From the NCBI RefSeq assembly GCF_012489685.1, contig NC_080042.1:48536066-48600065 (forward strand): a stretch of 64,000 nucleotides of DNA, in the 5' to 3' direction. The notes beneath the pieces were generated by a model. The model ran no database searches and was not told where the DNA came from. It saw only the letters and a program-made list of their open reading frames with translations. Positions within the stretch are counted from its first letter, which is position 1. Every line of letters begins with the position of its first letter. This stretch comes from Lotus japonicus. Taxonomy: Eukaryota; Streptophyta; Magnoliopsida; Fabales; Fabaceae. Positions 45,473-58,237 of the stretch are shown piece after piece. The position numbers and the translations under genes are program-made.

Positions 45473-47145
45473 TGTGAGACCCAAGTTTTTAAGCTTAGAG
45501 TAAATTGGTAAAATTCCTACTCACGATTAAGTTCGATGTAACGTGAAGGAAGAAAACTGAACAAGAGTTCATCAAATGGAATAAATTTATGAAGGTGATA
45601 GTTCAGGAAAAGGTTAAGGATAATATTAGAATCGATGTAACTTGTGACACAAGAATCATTCGCTTATACCTAGGACAAGAGCATTAGTAAACGACTAATC
45701 TACCCTTAAAAGCGCGATAGAAACTAATTCCAAAAATCTTCAGAGGAATTTTAGAATTTCTCTTAATCCTTTCCATGACAAGCGTTTCGATACGAAACCC
45801 TAAGATATACGAACGTCCGATTCCAATTCTCAGAGGTTTGCCGAAACTAAATCCCTGATAGCTCAAGAATCTTAAAATAAACTGTCGATGGAGACTTTTT
45901 CTATTCGGAACTTCAAACGAAGATTCCACACGCGCACACCCATTTCTTTTGATGTTTCTCATCTTTCTTCAGAAAGAAGTTTTCTCATCCGACACCAACT
46001 GCAAAAAGTAGTTTTTTCAGGTAAAATAGATTTACACCGACTTTGGATCGTTTGTCTTAATTCCAAGAAACCTATTCTGAGTTTTGGAATTCTGTCGCCA
46101 GAACCTATCTTAGAATTCACAGAGGAATGCACAGGAAAAATCGGAATCGCGAAATTTTCATTTTCCCGCGTTTTCCACTTCCTATAAATAGGTGAAGAAT
46201 CAAAAATTCTTCACCATTCAAGCACCAAACCCGCAGCCAAGGAGGAGAGAAAGGGAGGAGAGCTTTTCCCCGATTCTTGCCTGATCGTCGCTCTGTTCGT
46301 TGCTACGCGTAGACCTCGAGGTATATATGCTATTCCTTACCTCTGATCGTAAATTCTGTCGCTTTTCTCTATGTCTTTCTGTGCTCAAAGTTTTGAGCTT
46401 TTTGTAAAATTGTCCAAATAACTTGATTTCAGTGTCTAAACTTATTGCCTACATGCCCAAGAGCATGAATATCCGGTTGTTTTCTGCTGAATCTCACCGA
46501 ATCGTCGCAGAGCTTCAATTCTGTGAAAATACCCATTTTCTGACCAAAGCTTCGTTCCTTGGATTAAAAACTCTCGACTGAGCTTAGTGTCAGTAGGATT
46601 AGTTGTTATAAATGTCGTTAGGAACACGCTCATCAAATTTATTTCTCAAAATTCCGACTTTGAGTTTTCAGGCTAAAAACACTAACCAAAATACCCCTGT
46701 GTTAGTTTTCGTCCCGATAATTTTTCTGAGAGTTTCCCTGGCCTAGATATTGCCTAAGAATACCTAGGAATTAAATTAGATCGAAGAAAATTTTGGGAAA
46801 CCCTATTTTGTAAGTGGCCGAAACTTAGTTGCTATGGTACCGTGTCTAAAAATAATTTCTGGGTCTGTATGATCTGAGTTATAGCGTAGCTCTCTCTGTT
46901 GTCGAAATTTTGGCTTTGGTTTCGTGTCATTCTAAGTTCTGTAGCTCGAGTTATGAACGTTTTAGCGAATAAAGTGTTTTTGTACAAAACTTGAATCGAG
47001 TCAAAACTCATCCATTCGGGGAAAGCCCTTCCATTCGTGCCTTTATGTTGTACTCTGAAGCTTCTTGAGCTTTGTCGAACATTAGTTAGGATTGTTTCGA
47101 CTGTATCGACTTGTTTTGATTCATTATTGCTTTGTTTGCTCAAAG

Positions 47146-48865
47146 GTTCATTTGTGGAAACTTTGGGGTTGACTGAACAAGCTTGTGAGGGAGACCTGCA
47201 CCGCGAGACTGGAACAACTCGTGGTTAGGGCAACTTACTTACTAGCTATTTGTATTGTAGGCGTCAATAACTTCGACTTGAATATTGCTTGATATTGAAG
47301 ATTGCATTGAATGTTGATTATCTCTTTGAACTGGAAAATGTTTTCTGGAGGCTTCGGCCGAGTGAACTTATATGAGACGTGTGTCTCCGTTTTCTGAGAG
47401 GCTTCGGCCGTTTACTAGTTTCCGTCTTATGATTTCCGCACTGAATTATTGTTATCTTGATATTGTTATTGAACTGAGCTATATGCCATTATTTCTGCTG
47501 AGTTTATGATGTTTTGCATATGCTCTATTGAATTGTACTGATTTGAGATAGTACTTGATTATATGATTTCGGAGTGTGGGTAAACGTGATGTTATGCCAT
47601 GTTAATGACGAGGTTTGGGAAATGTTAGGCAGGCTTTGACAGGAGGTCTAAGACATAGTTATTTTAGGATCGAGACCTTCCCGAGGAATTACTTGGGTTT
47701 ATTGGGATCTTTTTGCTTAAAGAGTTTTCGAACAAAAGAGAAACGAAACTTGACTTCATAAATGAAATTCATAATGCATTAACCAAAGATAGAACATCTT
47801 CAAATAGTAATAACAATTTCTTGGAAAAGACTTAGGATCTGAAATAAGTTTGAAAACGGGAAGTGTCGGCGATCCTAGCGTTGTGACTGGGACAATCACT
47901 GAGTGTGGATGACACTCCTTGCTCCTTGAGCATTTGGTTCAGTCTTCAAGAGGATGAGTTGTTGTGACGAGAAGTCACAGAATGCGAGCAGCATTCTCCC
48001 TAATCGTTGATGAGTTGTTCGGCCATCGAGATGGTGAGCCAGGGTAACTTGAAAGGTCACTGAGTGCGAGATGCATTCTTTTGCTCGTTGAGCAGTTTGG
48101 TTGGCCATCGTGACGGTGAGCCAAAGTGACTAGGAAAGTTACCAAGTGCGACTAGCACTTCTTTGTTTACCTTAGGGTATTGTAGAGACAATGTACTCTA
48201 GCTAGACACACGTACCTTGGTGAGGAGGTTTCGTTGTTTGGCTAACCATATTGCATTCATGCATAAATTTCTTGGAAAGTGTGCTTCTTTCCAAAGGACG
48301 ATCTCAGATCGGACTTCATCGGAGCGAGATGCTTCATTGGAGCGAGATGTTTCACAGGAGCGTGCTGCTTCACAGGAGCGAGATGCTTCATAAAAGCGAG
48401 ATGCTTTACAGAAGTGAGCTGCTTCATAAAAGCGAGATGCTTTAGCGGAGCGAGATGCTTGGCTCATCCCATTCATCGAGATGGTGACATTTTATCCGGA
48501 TCATCTTTTGAGCATGACATTGCATTGGCACGCCATGCACCTAACTATATTTGTTGATGTGTTGAAGATCCAATTGTCATATGTGATTGGATGTCGATAA
48601 ACATCGTTATATATCTTGATGATTTGATGTTGATAAATATGCTATGTATATACCTTAGGGTAGGCAATACATAAGTTATATGTATATATACAACATATAT
48701 ATATACCCCCTTATTCTTCACATGTTGTCTGTGTTTGGGCGGTCGGCCTGCTGCCAGACGTTCGACAGCTGGTTCGTGATGATTCGTCACTCGGGGAGGA
48801 CCAGGAGCGTAATGACCATTACTGAAGTTTCAACGAGGACCCGGTCTGAACGCATGACCAGATGA
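47146..48865 (+). pseudogene. Decayed LTR leader gene in solo LTR G
   Basis: The exon-like block 47146-47223 is preceded by CTCAAAG and followed by GTTAGGG. One frame reads SFVETLGLTEQACEGDLHRE and on to TGTTR. The next exon-like block starts at 48758 after CTGCCAG, but ACG stands where E and D have ATG, and the reading (FDSWFVMIRHSGRTR) only loosely resembles MADWFEMVVPSGGTR. It stops at 48863-48865. The acidic part is lost. Confidence 0.45.
48318..48462 (+). repeat. Tandem array, ~18 bp x 8, in solo LTR G
   Basis: Eight degenerate units of the form GAGCGAGATGCTTCACAG. At 18 bp the frame is kept, giving an apparent six-residue protein repeat on both strands, but nothing suggests translation. 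Confidence 0.9.
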
Positions 48866-49328
48866 GGGTCGATGATGGAAGTATAGGGTATGGGTGTTTA
48901 GAGCCTACTAAGGTTGGGTGTTAGTGTCATAGCTTTTTGTGTGGTTCTCTTCCATGAGGATCATAGGGAGTTTGTCGGACGTAGGAGGTCCTTTGGAGGC
49001 CGTTTTGGGCTGACTTACTTTCTTGGAGAACTATATTTATAAAACTTATGACTCTGGCTATGGGTCACACTTGTTTGCCTGCGGGCACCACTTTCAGTTA
49101 CTTGATGTTACTTTCCGTCACTTGAGGACACTCGTGACGATGATTTTGGGTCGCAGCGAGGGATGTGCTTTTATTGTATATTAGTCACTGTTAATCGCGA
49201 TTGGCTTGAGCCTTTATTTCGACAAGTCTTTTTATTTAAAAAGAAAACGAAAAAAAAACTTGCTTTTCCGCTTCGTTTTATTTTTTAGTTACTAAAGTGA
49301 CACCAGAAAATCGGGGTGTTACAGAAAG

Positions 49329-49845
49329 GCACCACTAACCTTGGCTTGATGTATAAGAAAACATCAGAGTATAAGCTTTCAGGTTATTGTGATGCTGATT
49401 ATGCTGGAGATAGAACAGAGAGAAAAAGCACTTCTGGAAATTGTCAATTTCTGGGAAGCAACTTAGTCTCATGGGCAAGCAAGAGGCAATCAACCATTAC
49501 ACTATCTACTGCAGAGGCAGAATATATCTCAGCAGCAATTTGCAGCACTCAGATGCTCTGGATGAAACATCAGCTGGAGGATTATCAAATCCTTGAGAGC
49601 AACATCCCAATTTATTGTGATAACACTGCTGCTATCTCACTTAGTAAGAATCCTATCTTACACTCAAGGGAAAAACACATTGAGGTAAAGTATCACTTTA
49701 TTAGAGATTATGTTCAGAAGGGCGTACTTCTTCTGAAGTTTGTTGATACTGACCATTAATGGGCAGATATCTTTACAAAGCCCTTAGCAGAGGATAGATT
49801 TAATTTCATTTGAAAAATCTGAATATGGACTTTTGTCCAGCATGA
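49329..49845 (+). pseudogene. Pol of copia B, part 3 (RNase H)
   Basis: Reads [62 protein letters not shown] and the pol end DFCPA-like sequence. A TAA near 49757 (CAA in copia A) and a one-base loss near 49811 break it. It follows part 2 directly once solo LTR G and one GAAAG are removed. Confidence 0.9.
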
Positions 49846-50091
49846 AGATGGATCAGAACCTCTGACTATGATGCTTCTTTATCAGAAGATGTCTAGTTCA
49901 GACGGTAACTCCATCAGAGTTTAAGTACCCATTGGTGCTCACTCTGAAGCTGAGACAGTAAACGTGTGTCAGTAGCTATGATACATCGTTCCTTGTGCCT
50001 GTGCTGACAGTCTGTCGTAATGAGTGTTGATGTGCTTCTCTCCTTCGTGTGATACGTGTATTAACTGTTGCTATGATGTCTTTAATTTTTT

Positions 50092-50130
50092 AACCGTTGA
50101 TTTTACTTTGCTTTTTAATCAACAACGGTT
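50092..50130 (+). repeat. Conserved inverted repeat upstream of env-like ORF (copia B)
   Basis: Arms AACCGTTGATT and AATCAACAACGGTT, 153 bp before the env-like ATG. Same position and arms as in copia A (13942-13981). Confidence 0.6.
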
Positions 50131-50282
50131 ATTTTCAAAAAAACCCACTGTACACACACGTTCTCCATCACTTCTGATTTACTTTCTCTCTCTACGGTTG
50201 CAAACCCTTATCCCCATGATCTCTATCTCTCTCTCTCTATTCATCCTCTTCTTTTCTACCCAAACCTTCAACCACTTCAAAG

Positions 50283-53187
50283 ATGGTGAAATCAAACAGA
50301 GGTGAAACTGAGGACGGAAGAAGATTTCCGGTCATGGTAGTAGGTCAAATTACCGGTCAATCGGGTTCTGCAAATCAGAGAAATCAACCAGAAGCTCAAG
50401 CTCAAGCTCAAGGGCAGATAATTCCTCTTGCACAAAGGGGTTGTGCGGTTACATGTGTCTACTCTCCTGATGAACTCCAGGTTCTTGCTGAATGGAGATT
50501 CGACCTTGACAACATTGCTGCAAATGGGTATGATCTTCGTCCTGAAGTTCAAGCTCAAGGCTGGGAAGAGTACTTCAACAGGCTTCGTGGTCCAGTCTAC
50601 ATCAAGTTGGTAAAGGAATTCTGGAAACATGCCGACTTGACGACAATCAAGTGGTTTCCTACATTGCTGGCAGAAGAATAATCATCACAGAGAAGTCGAT
50701 TGTTGATCTTCTGGGTGAACACACTGGCACAGGCTACAGATTCCAACTGACCGAATCAAAGGTGAAACACAAGACAAAAGAAGGAACCAACAAAGCTCTC
50801 TACACAAACTATAAGCCTGACAAGAGTGACTACAAGGTAGTGGAACTTCATCCTAAGCTGAGGATCTGGCACAAGATTCTGCTTCATTGCATCAATCAGA
50901 GACCCAAGGGAAGCTCTCCAGACTACATCAATTTCTGTCAGAAAGTGATGCTGTTCTTCATTCAGGATCGCAAGAAGATCTGCCTTCCCTTCTTCCTATT
51001 CTCTTACCTCAAAGAATGCATCAGGAAATCCAGAACCACTACTTCTCTAAAGTTTGCCATCAGATACATTCCTTTTGGAAGACTGCTCTCAGACCTCTTC
51101 ATTGAGAGAAAATTGATAGAAGATCTGATTACAGCAGGATGCACAGAGGATCTGTCGACCGTTGCTGGTGATGTCTTCACCTCCACATCCTTGAAGAAGA
51201 TGGGATTGATCAAGACAAAGGTTGCACCTGCTCATGAAGATACCTCTGATGAAGTCAGACAAAGAAGAGTCCCTCTGACTGATTATCCTCTATGGTCCCA
51301 AGCAGATGATCCAACTGCTATCTTGTGCTATATAGATGATTTGAGGCAACAAGGTTATGAGATAGATGTGGACGAGTTCTTCAAAACCCTGCCACCAGCT
51401 CCAGAGTTTGATTCTCCTCCCAAGAAGAAGAAGAAGAGAAAAATGGCTCTTGAGGAATCCTCTGAAGAGTATGATCCGTCTGATGGTGTTGATAAGAAGA
51501 AGAAGAAGCAGAATGACAAGCTCAAAAGGAAGCATGAGGAACCCACCAAGCCAGATGCTCCATCTGATGGTGATGATGATGATGCTCTTCCTCCACCAAA
51601 GAAGAAAAAGAAGCAATTGAGAATAGTGGAGAAGCCAACCCGTGTGGAACCAGCTGCTGAAGTAACCAGAGCTGAAGCTCCTGCCAGAGTTACTCGGTCT
51701 GCAGTGCGATCATCAAGTAAGTCTGCTGTTACAGATACTAATGATGATTTAAATTCACCTCATGCACTCCCTATTTCTGCACTTCTTAATCGAACTGCCA
51801 CCCCACTCACTCCTATTCCAGAGTCCCAACCAGCTGTACAAACCACTTCTCCACCAATTCACCTAGATCTTAATTTTTCCAACCTTCTCATGAAGAAGCT
51901 CCTCTTTGGAACATGCTTCAAACTCCAAGACCCTCTGAACCTACCTCACCCATAACCATTCAAAACAACCCACAAACCTCTGAACCCATCATCTTAGAAC
52001 AATCTGGAACTGAACCCAGAACCTCTTATCACTCTGTCCCCAGAGCATCAGATCGTCAGGGTCGCAAAACAACTGATACAGAAACCACAACTCCCTGTCC
52101 CTCTGTATCTTTTCCCACTAATGTTGCTGACTCCTCACCCTCCAATTACTCTGAGTCCATTCGCAAATTTGATCAAATTGCGAAAGAAAAAGAGTCTGCC
52201 ATTCCTGAGTACTACCATACTGTACCTAGCCCAAGGAGATACCCTGGACCTAGACCAGAACGTCTAGTTGACCCAGATCATCCTATACAATTTGTCCCTC
52301 TGAATGCAGCAGACCCTTCATCTCAACCCATCCAACCAGAACTGGTTCAACAAGAACCTGTTCAACCAGAACCAGAAAACTCAGTATCTAACCATTCCTC
52401 GGTTAGATCTCCAAACCCTGAGGTTGAAACCTCTCAGCCTAACCTTGAGATCAACACTTCAAATGTCGAAACCTTAGATGTTGGTTCTCCTCAAGGTGTT
52501 TCTGAGGCCAATAGCAGCAACCACCCCACTTCTCCTGAAACCAATCTTTCCATTGTTCCCTATACATATTTCAGACCAAACTCCCTTCTTGAGTGCATCA
52601 GTGTGTTTAATCATGAAGCATCATTGATGATTCGCAATGTACAAGGTCACACTGACCTTAGTGAGAATCCTGACTCTGTTGCTGAAGAATGGGATCATCT
52701 GTGTGATTGGATGATTGCTCAAGTTCCTATCATGATGCATCATCTCACAGCTGAAAGGGATCAGAGGATTGAGGCTGCTAGGCAGCGTTTCAACAGAAGA
52801 GTGGCTCTGCATGAACAAAAGCTAAGGGTTGAGCTACTTGAAGCCATTGAGGAAGCAAGAAAGAAGAAAGAACAAGCAGAGGAAGTTGCACGCCTAGAAG
52901 CTGAGCAAATTGAAAATGCCAAGATAGAAGCTCTGAAGGAAGTTGAAAGGTTACAGGCTGAAGCTGAAGCTCTCAGGTGTCAAGTTCTTGAACCAGTACC
53001 TTTCACAAGTGCTGCCTCACAATCCACTCAAGCTCCTCACTCTGCTCAGGATGTTCCCTCTACTTCTACTCAGCCAAGTTCTTCCAGACTTGACATTTTG
53101 GAACAACGTCTCAACACTCATGAGACTCTCCTGGTCAACATGAATCAAGCACTTCAAGAGCTCCTACGTCGCTCTGCAAAGTCCTAG
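50283..53187 (+). pseudogene. Env-like ORF of copia B
   Basis: Starts MVKSNRGETEDGRRFPVMVV. Same order as in copia A: N-terminal EWRFDLDNIAANGYDLRPE and YFNRLRGPVYIKLVKEFW, conserved globular part IAGRRIIITEKSIVDLLG and WHKILLHCINQRPKGSS, lysine-rich stretches, Pro/Ser-rich middle, C-terminal coiled coil (EQAEEVARLEAEQIENAK) and end LLRRSAKS. A one-base loss near 50640 and another near 51855 shift the frame. In copia A the first region has two stops instead, so between them the two copies show the ancestral frame was continuous. No membrane or signal segment is visible. Confidence 0.85.
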
Positions 53188-53398
53188 TCTTTAGGATCTC
53201 TATCGTTTTTCCTCTTTATTTGATAACTTTTAGTTCTTTATTTTCTTCTCTTTAAGATATTTGCTTACTTGTTTTATATCTATTTCTTTATGTGATTGTT
53301 TAACTTGTGTTTCTCATTGCATTTATCATAACACATATTCGGAATTTTTTTTTTCTTTCATTTATATAATCATATAACTATTACATCATACATTAACT

Positions 53399-53791
53399 CT
53401 AGAATGGAGGATCCTTCCTCATTCTCCTACACTCTTGGCGCTGCTCCACTCTTTCCTTCTCCAAACGATCGAGCATGTACTCTATGTTGCTGAGCCTTTT
53501 GCTCAGATTTTCCCTCTCCAGACGATCTTCTATCGTCTCTAGATTCTTTTCCACTGTTTCCTTCTCTTCCAGCAGATTCAGCTCTAGCTGGCACAGCTCC
53601 TGAATCTCCTCCACGAAGCAGAGGAACTCATTCAGATCTTTCTCCAACTCTGGACTAAGATCCTCTTCCATCAGCGTTGTGATAAGCTCCTGTATGGTTC
53701 TTGAACCCTCTGGATGCCTCACATTCAGGAACAAATCTTCTTCAAAGGCTTTCTTCCTGAGCTCTTCTAATACAACCATGTATGATGCCAT
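53399..53791 (-). CDS. 130-residue coiled-coil protein, antisense to copia B
   Basis: Counterpart of 10296-10688. Starts MASYMVVLEELRKKAFEED, then FLNVRHPEG, charged helix (LELNLLEEKETVEKNLE, YMLDRLEKERVEQRQEC), end RRMRKDPPF. It is exactly 130 residues with no stop, frameshift or gap relative to the copia A copy, whereas gag, pol and env-like ORF of this element each carry several lesions. About 38 residues differ, many of them conservative (R/K, I/V, L/M, E/D). It is transcribed, if at all, towards the env-like ORF, so its RNA would be antisense to element RNA. Confidence 0.65.
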   Translation of the reverse strand: MASYMVVLEELRKKAFEEDLFLNVRHPEGSRTIQELITTLMEEDLSPELEKDLNEFLCFVEEIQELCQLELNLLEEKETVEKNLETIEDRLERENLSKRLSNIEYMLDRLEKERVEQRQECRRMRKDPPF

Positions 53792-53839
53792 TCTATTTGG
53801 AATTGATCTTGTTGTGAAGCTTACTTAGTTTCTAATCGC

Positions 53840-53945
53840 TTTATATAAGCATCCTTTTCTCTTCGGAAGTTATTGCTACTGCAGTTTCTCGAGGATAATT
53901 CCTTGGTAACTGACACTTCTCTTTACTCCCGTGGCCGGTGGTAAA
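53840..53945 (-). promoter_or_regulatory. Conserved promoter-like block of the antisense ORF (copia B)
   Basis: Minus-strand TATATAAA (complement of 53840-53847) lies about 50 bp before the ATG. Upstream come CCGGCCACGGGAGTAAAGAG, TCAGTTACCAAGGA, CTCGAGAAACTGCAG and AGCAATAACTTCC in the same order and spacing as at 10137-10239. Confidence 0.6.
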
Positions 53946-54037
53946 CGTTCTACACATGCATTAATTTCTTCTTTAATTCGCTAATATCCTGTTTATCATT
54001 AATTAATTCTCCATCTTTTTGAACTTAGTCCTTCTTT

Positions 54038-54572
54038 AAGGGGGAGTACCTTGTACTTCGTGCTAAGTTTTCCACACCCCAAGCTTTTTGCTTATGACAA
54101 AAAGGGGGAGTATAACCCAGTTTTTTATGTATATGCTGATTAGTGTGATTTTGTTATTTTTGGAGAATTTAAGAGTTCCACTGTTATGACCATAGATATG
54201 TCACTGGGCAAATACAAGGAATACATTTCACTTCTTCTGAAGTGATTTCAGTTGACTGTGATACCCTACTGTTGACTCTAAATACTTATGCGCTCTGATT
54301 ATTTCAATTCATCTATGTCATAAGTTTTCACTCTGAACTCTTATATCATTTAGCTCAGAATCTAGAAATTACTAACGTTTTCATTAAGTCTTAGATTCAG
54401 GGGGAGCTAAGCTCAGAATCAAGCTGTGACTTAGATTCAGAATGAGCAAAATAAACTATTCACATCAGGATAAGTTTAATTCTATTTCTCTAAACTCTGA
54501 GTGAATTCAGTTTATTGTTTAAGAATTGTTCATCAAAATACTTGGTTTTGTCATCATCAAAAAGGGGGAGAT
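54038..54572 (+). other. Repeated polypurine tracts of copia B
   Basis: AAGGGGGAG at 54038, AAAGGGGGAG at 54101-54110, CAGGGGGAG at about 54398, and the terminal AAAAAGGGGGAGAT directly before the LTR at 54573. This matches copia A and the known Sirevirus pattern. Confidence 0.85.
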
Positions 54573-55790
54573 TGTAAGATCAAGTATTGATCGAGTAGTA
54601 CAACTCTATGTTTTGATGATTACAAGTTAACATTTTAGTATGAACAATTATGGTACTCTAACGTGTTTTTCTGAGTGTGCTATTTACAGGCTCTGACCTT
54701 AATAACATCTCACACAAATCAGAAGCACTGTGCTTAAAGAGTGACCCAAGCAACGCTTTTGCAATCTCTATGTTCAATCTGAACAGTAGACAAGCTTCAG
54801 AAGATTTGAAGTTAATCAAGCTCTGACGTGGACTCAACTCACTTGAAGTTCTGAAGATCCAGACGTTCTGACAACCCAGACACTCTGAAGGTTCAGATGT
54901 TCTGATCGTGTAGACGACTCTGAAGATCCAGAAGCTGAAAAGTGGAGACTCTGAAGTCCAGAAGCAAAATGGCTCTGAAGACCAAGTACTTCTCCTCTGA
55001 GTTCAGAATCAGAAGATACAACGGTTAAAGGATCCATGCTTCCGTCTGACTCTGATCAACAAGCTTCACAAGTTCCAACACGAAGCATTCCCCTGATCAG
55101 AAGTCTACAAGGTTAAAGGTCAAGTCACTATCCAAAGTACAAAAGCAAATGTACTATCCTGATGACCTAACCTAACATTCTCAGCCACAGCAGAAGTTGG
55201 AAATCTCAGTTCTGCCCTCCAACGGTAGCATTCCCATGCAAAGTTCAAACCCTAATCCTTGGAGTATATATAGAGGCTGAAGATTGAAAGAAGCGGTAGG
55301 AAGAATCTCACACGCGCAAGCTATATTCAAATCTTCTAAGCATTCTTTCTTCATTGAATTCATTGTGTTTACTACAAGCTTTTAAGAAGTAATTCCTTTG
55401 TAAACAATATTTCTTAAACAGTTGTTTAGTTTACCTTTAGGAGATCAAGGTTGATCGGATCCTAGAGAAGACTAAGAGAGTGAATCTTAGTGTGAGCTAA
55501 GTCAGTGTATTGTTAGTCACTTGTAGGTTTCAAGTGCAGTTGTAACAATTATCTGATTAGTGGATTGCCTTCATTCTAAGAAGGAAGAAATCACCTTCAC
55601 GGGTGGACTGGACTAGCTTGAGTGATTCATCAAGTGAACCAGGATAAAATCCTTGTGTGCTTTTCTAATCTCTTATCTTAAGCACCTTACTTGTGTCTCG
55701 AAAGATTTGCTAAAATCTTAAGGTGGAATTTTTATTCAGAAAACGTTATTCAAACCCCCCCCCCCCTTTCTACCGTTTTTCATACCTTCA
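54573..55790 (+). repeat. 3' LTR of copia B (1218 bp)
   Basis: TGTAAGATCAAG to CATACCTTCA, followed by AAACG. It has a longer poly-C run (near 55756) than the 5' LTR. Confidence 0.95.
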
Positions 55791-55959
55791 AAACGCTGGT
55801 CGAGGGAAAAATAAAGAGAACTTCTTATTTTTCCAAGGATTTAGAATTTCGCTTAAAAAGTGCTTTAAGAGCGGAATTAGCCTTTTCTGAACGCTCTCGC
55901 CATAAGGCGGGTGTGCAGACGACTCGTGCTAACTCCTAAAATGTCAATGGTACTATCCT
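55791..55959 (-). repeat. LTR-D, continuation after copia B
   Basis: AAACGCTGGTCGAGGGAAAA continues the LTR exactly where 29909 left off, by comparison with gypsy F (36631-36790: AAACGCTGGTCGAAGGAAAA). It is cut at 55959 by gypsy E. The rest, which should end GGTCTTACA, lies beyond the window. Confidence 0.85.
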
Positions 55960-57521
55960 TGTGAGACCCAAGTTTTTAAGCTTAGAATAAATCGAATAAA
56001 ATTCCTATTCACGATTAGTTTGATGTAACGTGAAGGAAAACCTGAACAAGTTTATCGAATGGAATTAATTTATGAAGGAGAAAGTTCAAGAAAAGGCTAA
56101 GGAAAGTATTAAAGTCGATATAAGTTATAGCGCAAGTAGTATTCGCTTATACCTAGGACGAGAGCGATAGTAAACGATTAATTTACACTTAAAGACACGA
56201 TGGAAACTAATTCCAAAAAAAAATCTTCAGAGAAATGTTAGAACTTCTCTTAATCTTCTATAAACAAGCATTTCGATACGAAACCCTGAAACGTACGAAC
56301 ATCCGATTCTAATTCTCGGAGGTTTGCCGAAACTAAATCCCTGATAGTTCAAGAACCCTAAAATCAACGGACGATGAAGTATTTTTCTATTTGGAGCTTG
56401 AAACGAAGATTCCACACGCGCACCCCTATTTCTCTCGATGTTTCTAATATTTCTTCATAACGAAGTTTTCTCATCCGACATCAACTGCAAAAAGTAGTTT
56501 TTCGGGTAAAATCGATATACACCGACATTGAATCGTTTGCCTTAATTCCAAGAAAACTGTTTTGAGTTCTGGAATTATGTCGCCAAAACCTATCTTAGAA
56601 TTCACAGAGGAATGCGCAGGAAAAATCGGAATCGCGAAATTTTCATTTTTCATCGGAATCGCGAAATTTTCATTTTTCCGCATTTTCCATAACCTATAAA
56701 TAGCAAGAAAATGAAAAAATTTCAAAAACCTTCCCCATTTCAAACCCAAACCCGCGAGCACCAAAGGAGGAGGAGGAAGAAAAAGTTTTTCGCCGTTTCT
56801 TGCCCGATCGCTGCACCGTTCGTTGCTACTCGAAGACATCGAGGTATAGATGCTATCTCTCACTTCTGATCGTCAATTCTGTCGTTTTTCTCTATGTCTT
56901 TCTGTGCTCAAAGTTTTGAGCTTTTTGTAAAACTGTCCAAATAACTCGATTTCTCTGTCTAAACTTATTCCCTGCATGCCCAAGAGCATGTTTAGCGGAT
57001 TATATTTTGCCGAATGTCGCCGAAATGCCGCCGAGTTTCAATTCTGCTTGAAAAACCCATTTTTAGCCAAAGTTTCGTTCTTTCGGTTTAAAACTCTCGA
57101 CTTAGCTTAGTGTCAGTAGGATTAGTTGTCATAAACGTCGTTGGTGACGTCCCCATCATATTTGTTTTTCGAAATTCCAATTTTGAAATTTCCAATTTTG
57201 AAATTTCGAGCTAAAAACACTGACCAAAATACCCCTGCGACAGTTTTCGATCCGATAATTTTTCCGAGCTTTGATTCGCCTTAGTTACGACTAATGATAG
57301 CCTAGGAACCAAGTTTGATCGAAGAAAAATCGGCGCACACAATTAGTGTGTGTGGCCGAGAGCACCTCCAAGGGGGGGGAGGAAAATTCTTTTTTCGAAA
57401 AATTGTCTTAACGCGTTAGATTATCGTACTTCGGAGTTTATAATGCTTCGTGTCACCCTAGTACTTATTGTTTGCTGAGTTTCTGACTCATTGTGATTGA
57501 ATTCTGTGATTTTGCTCTAAG

Positions 57522-57599
57522 GTTCGTTTGAGGAATTCTATGGAGCTGAAGAGGAAGGTTGTGAAGGAAAGCTTGAGGAACACGCTGGAAGAGCTACAG
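57522..57599 (+). other. 78-nt exon-like block in LTR E
   Basis: Preceded by TTTGCTCTAAG and followed by GTGAGG after CTACAG. The upstream donor-like GAG|GTATAG (56843/56844) lies about 140 nt after the TATA box, giving an intron-like segment of 678 bp; the next acceptor-like TTGTCAG ends at 59176. The block is open in two frames: one starts at an internal ATG (MELKRKVVKESLRN) and joins in frame to the ORF at 59183; the other (SFEEF, CEGKLEEHAG) is better conserved between LTRs. Confidence 0.5.
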
Positions 57600-58237
57600 G
57601 TGAGGGCTACTCACTAAATACTAGATAATGCTTTAAGTGTCGACGAATTCGACTTGATTTATTGTTTATGCACTTGATTGTGTTTGACTGGGAAAAATGT
57701 TTTCTGAGGCTTCGGCTGACAATTGATAATCATTTATCGCTTCAATTGTTTTTGAGATTGATTCACATGCTATGTGCTAAATGGTTAATCTAGGATGTGT
57801 TGATATTGATTCACATGCTATGTGCTAAATGGTTAATCTAGGATGTGTTGATATATGTGCCATGACTATTGGATTGTGTTACTTTGATTATGCAAATACG
57901 CATATATCTGTTGTACGTCAGAGTGAGGATAATGGGCAGTTATGCCACACTCATCATGAGATTTTGGGAAAGTTTGACGGGACGAACAGAGGTTCGGGCC
58001 CTTGTTATTGTTTTAATGGATCGAGACCTTCTCTGGGAATTACTTGGGATTATGGGATCTTTTAAAACTCATAAGATTAGAGACAAAACTAAATGGAAAC
58101 TGTTTTACAAGGAAAATTCATAAAACACTAAACAACCTCTGAACCTCTAAATAATGATAACAATCTCAGATGAAAGCTTAGGACTTGAATATTAGTTTTG
58201 GAAAATGAGAAGTGTCGCCGAGTCCAAGTTTTGGGGA

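Larger units (their letters stand above)
45473..49323 (+). mobile_element. Solo LTR G (gypsy type, 3851 bp)
   Basis: One LTR, TGTGAGACCC to GGTGTTACA, with GAAAG duplications on both sides (45468-45472, 49324-49328) and no internal region. A solo LTR arises when the two LTRs of one element recombine. TATA box TATAAATAG is at 46183-46191, donor-like GAG|GTATAT at 46320/46321 and exon-like block 47146-47223 (78 nt). Confidence 0.93.
29910..55790 (+). mobile_element. Copia B: Sirevirus with two younger insertions
   Basis: It is delimited by AAACG duplications (29905-29909, 55791-55795) and LTRs of 1213 and 1218 bp. Removing gypsy F and solo LTR G leaves about 12.1 kb, the size of copia A, with the same order: primer site, gag, pol, env-like ORF, opposite-strand ORF, repeated purine tracts, LTR. 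The LTRs differ at about 30 positions by eye, more than in copia A. Gag, pol and the env-like ORF all carry stops and frameshifts, so it is dead. Confidence 0.95.

Noticed and set aside
48251..48557. Six-residue protein repeats in LTR G
   Set aside because: Produced on both strands by an 18-bp array; no start context or homologue supports translation.
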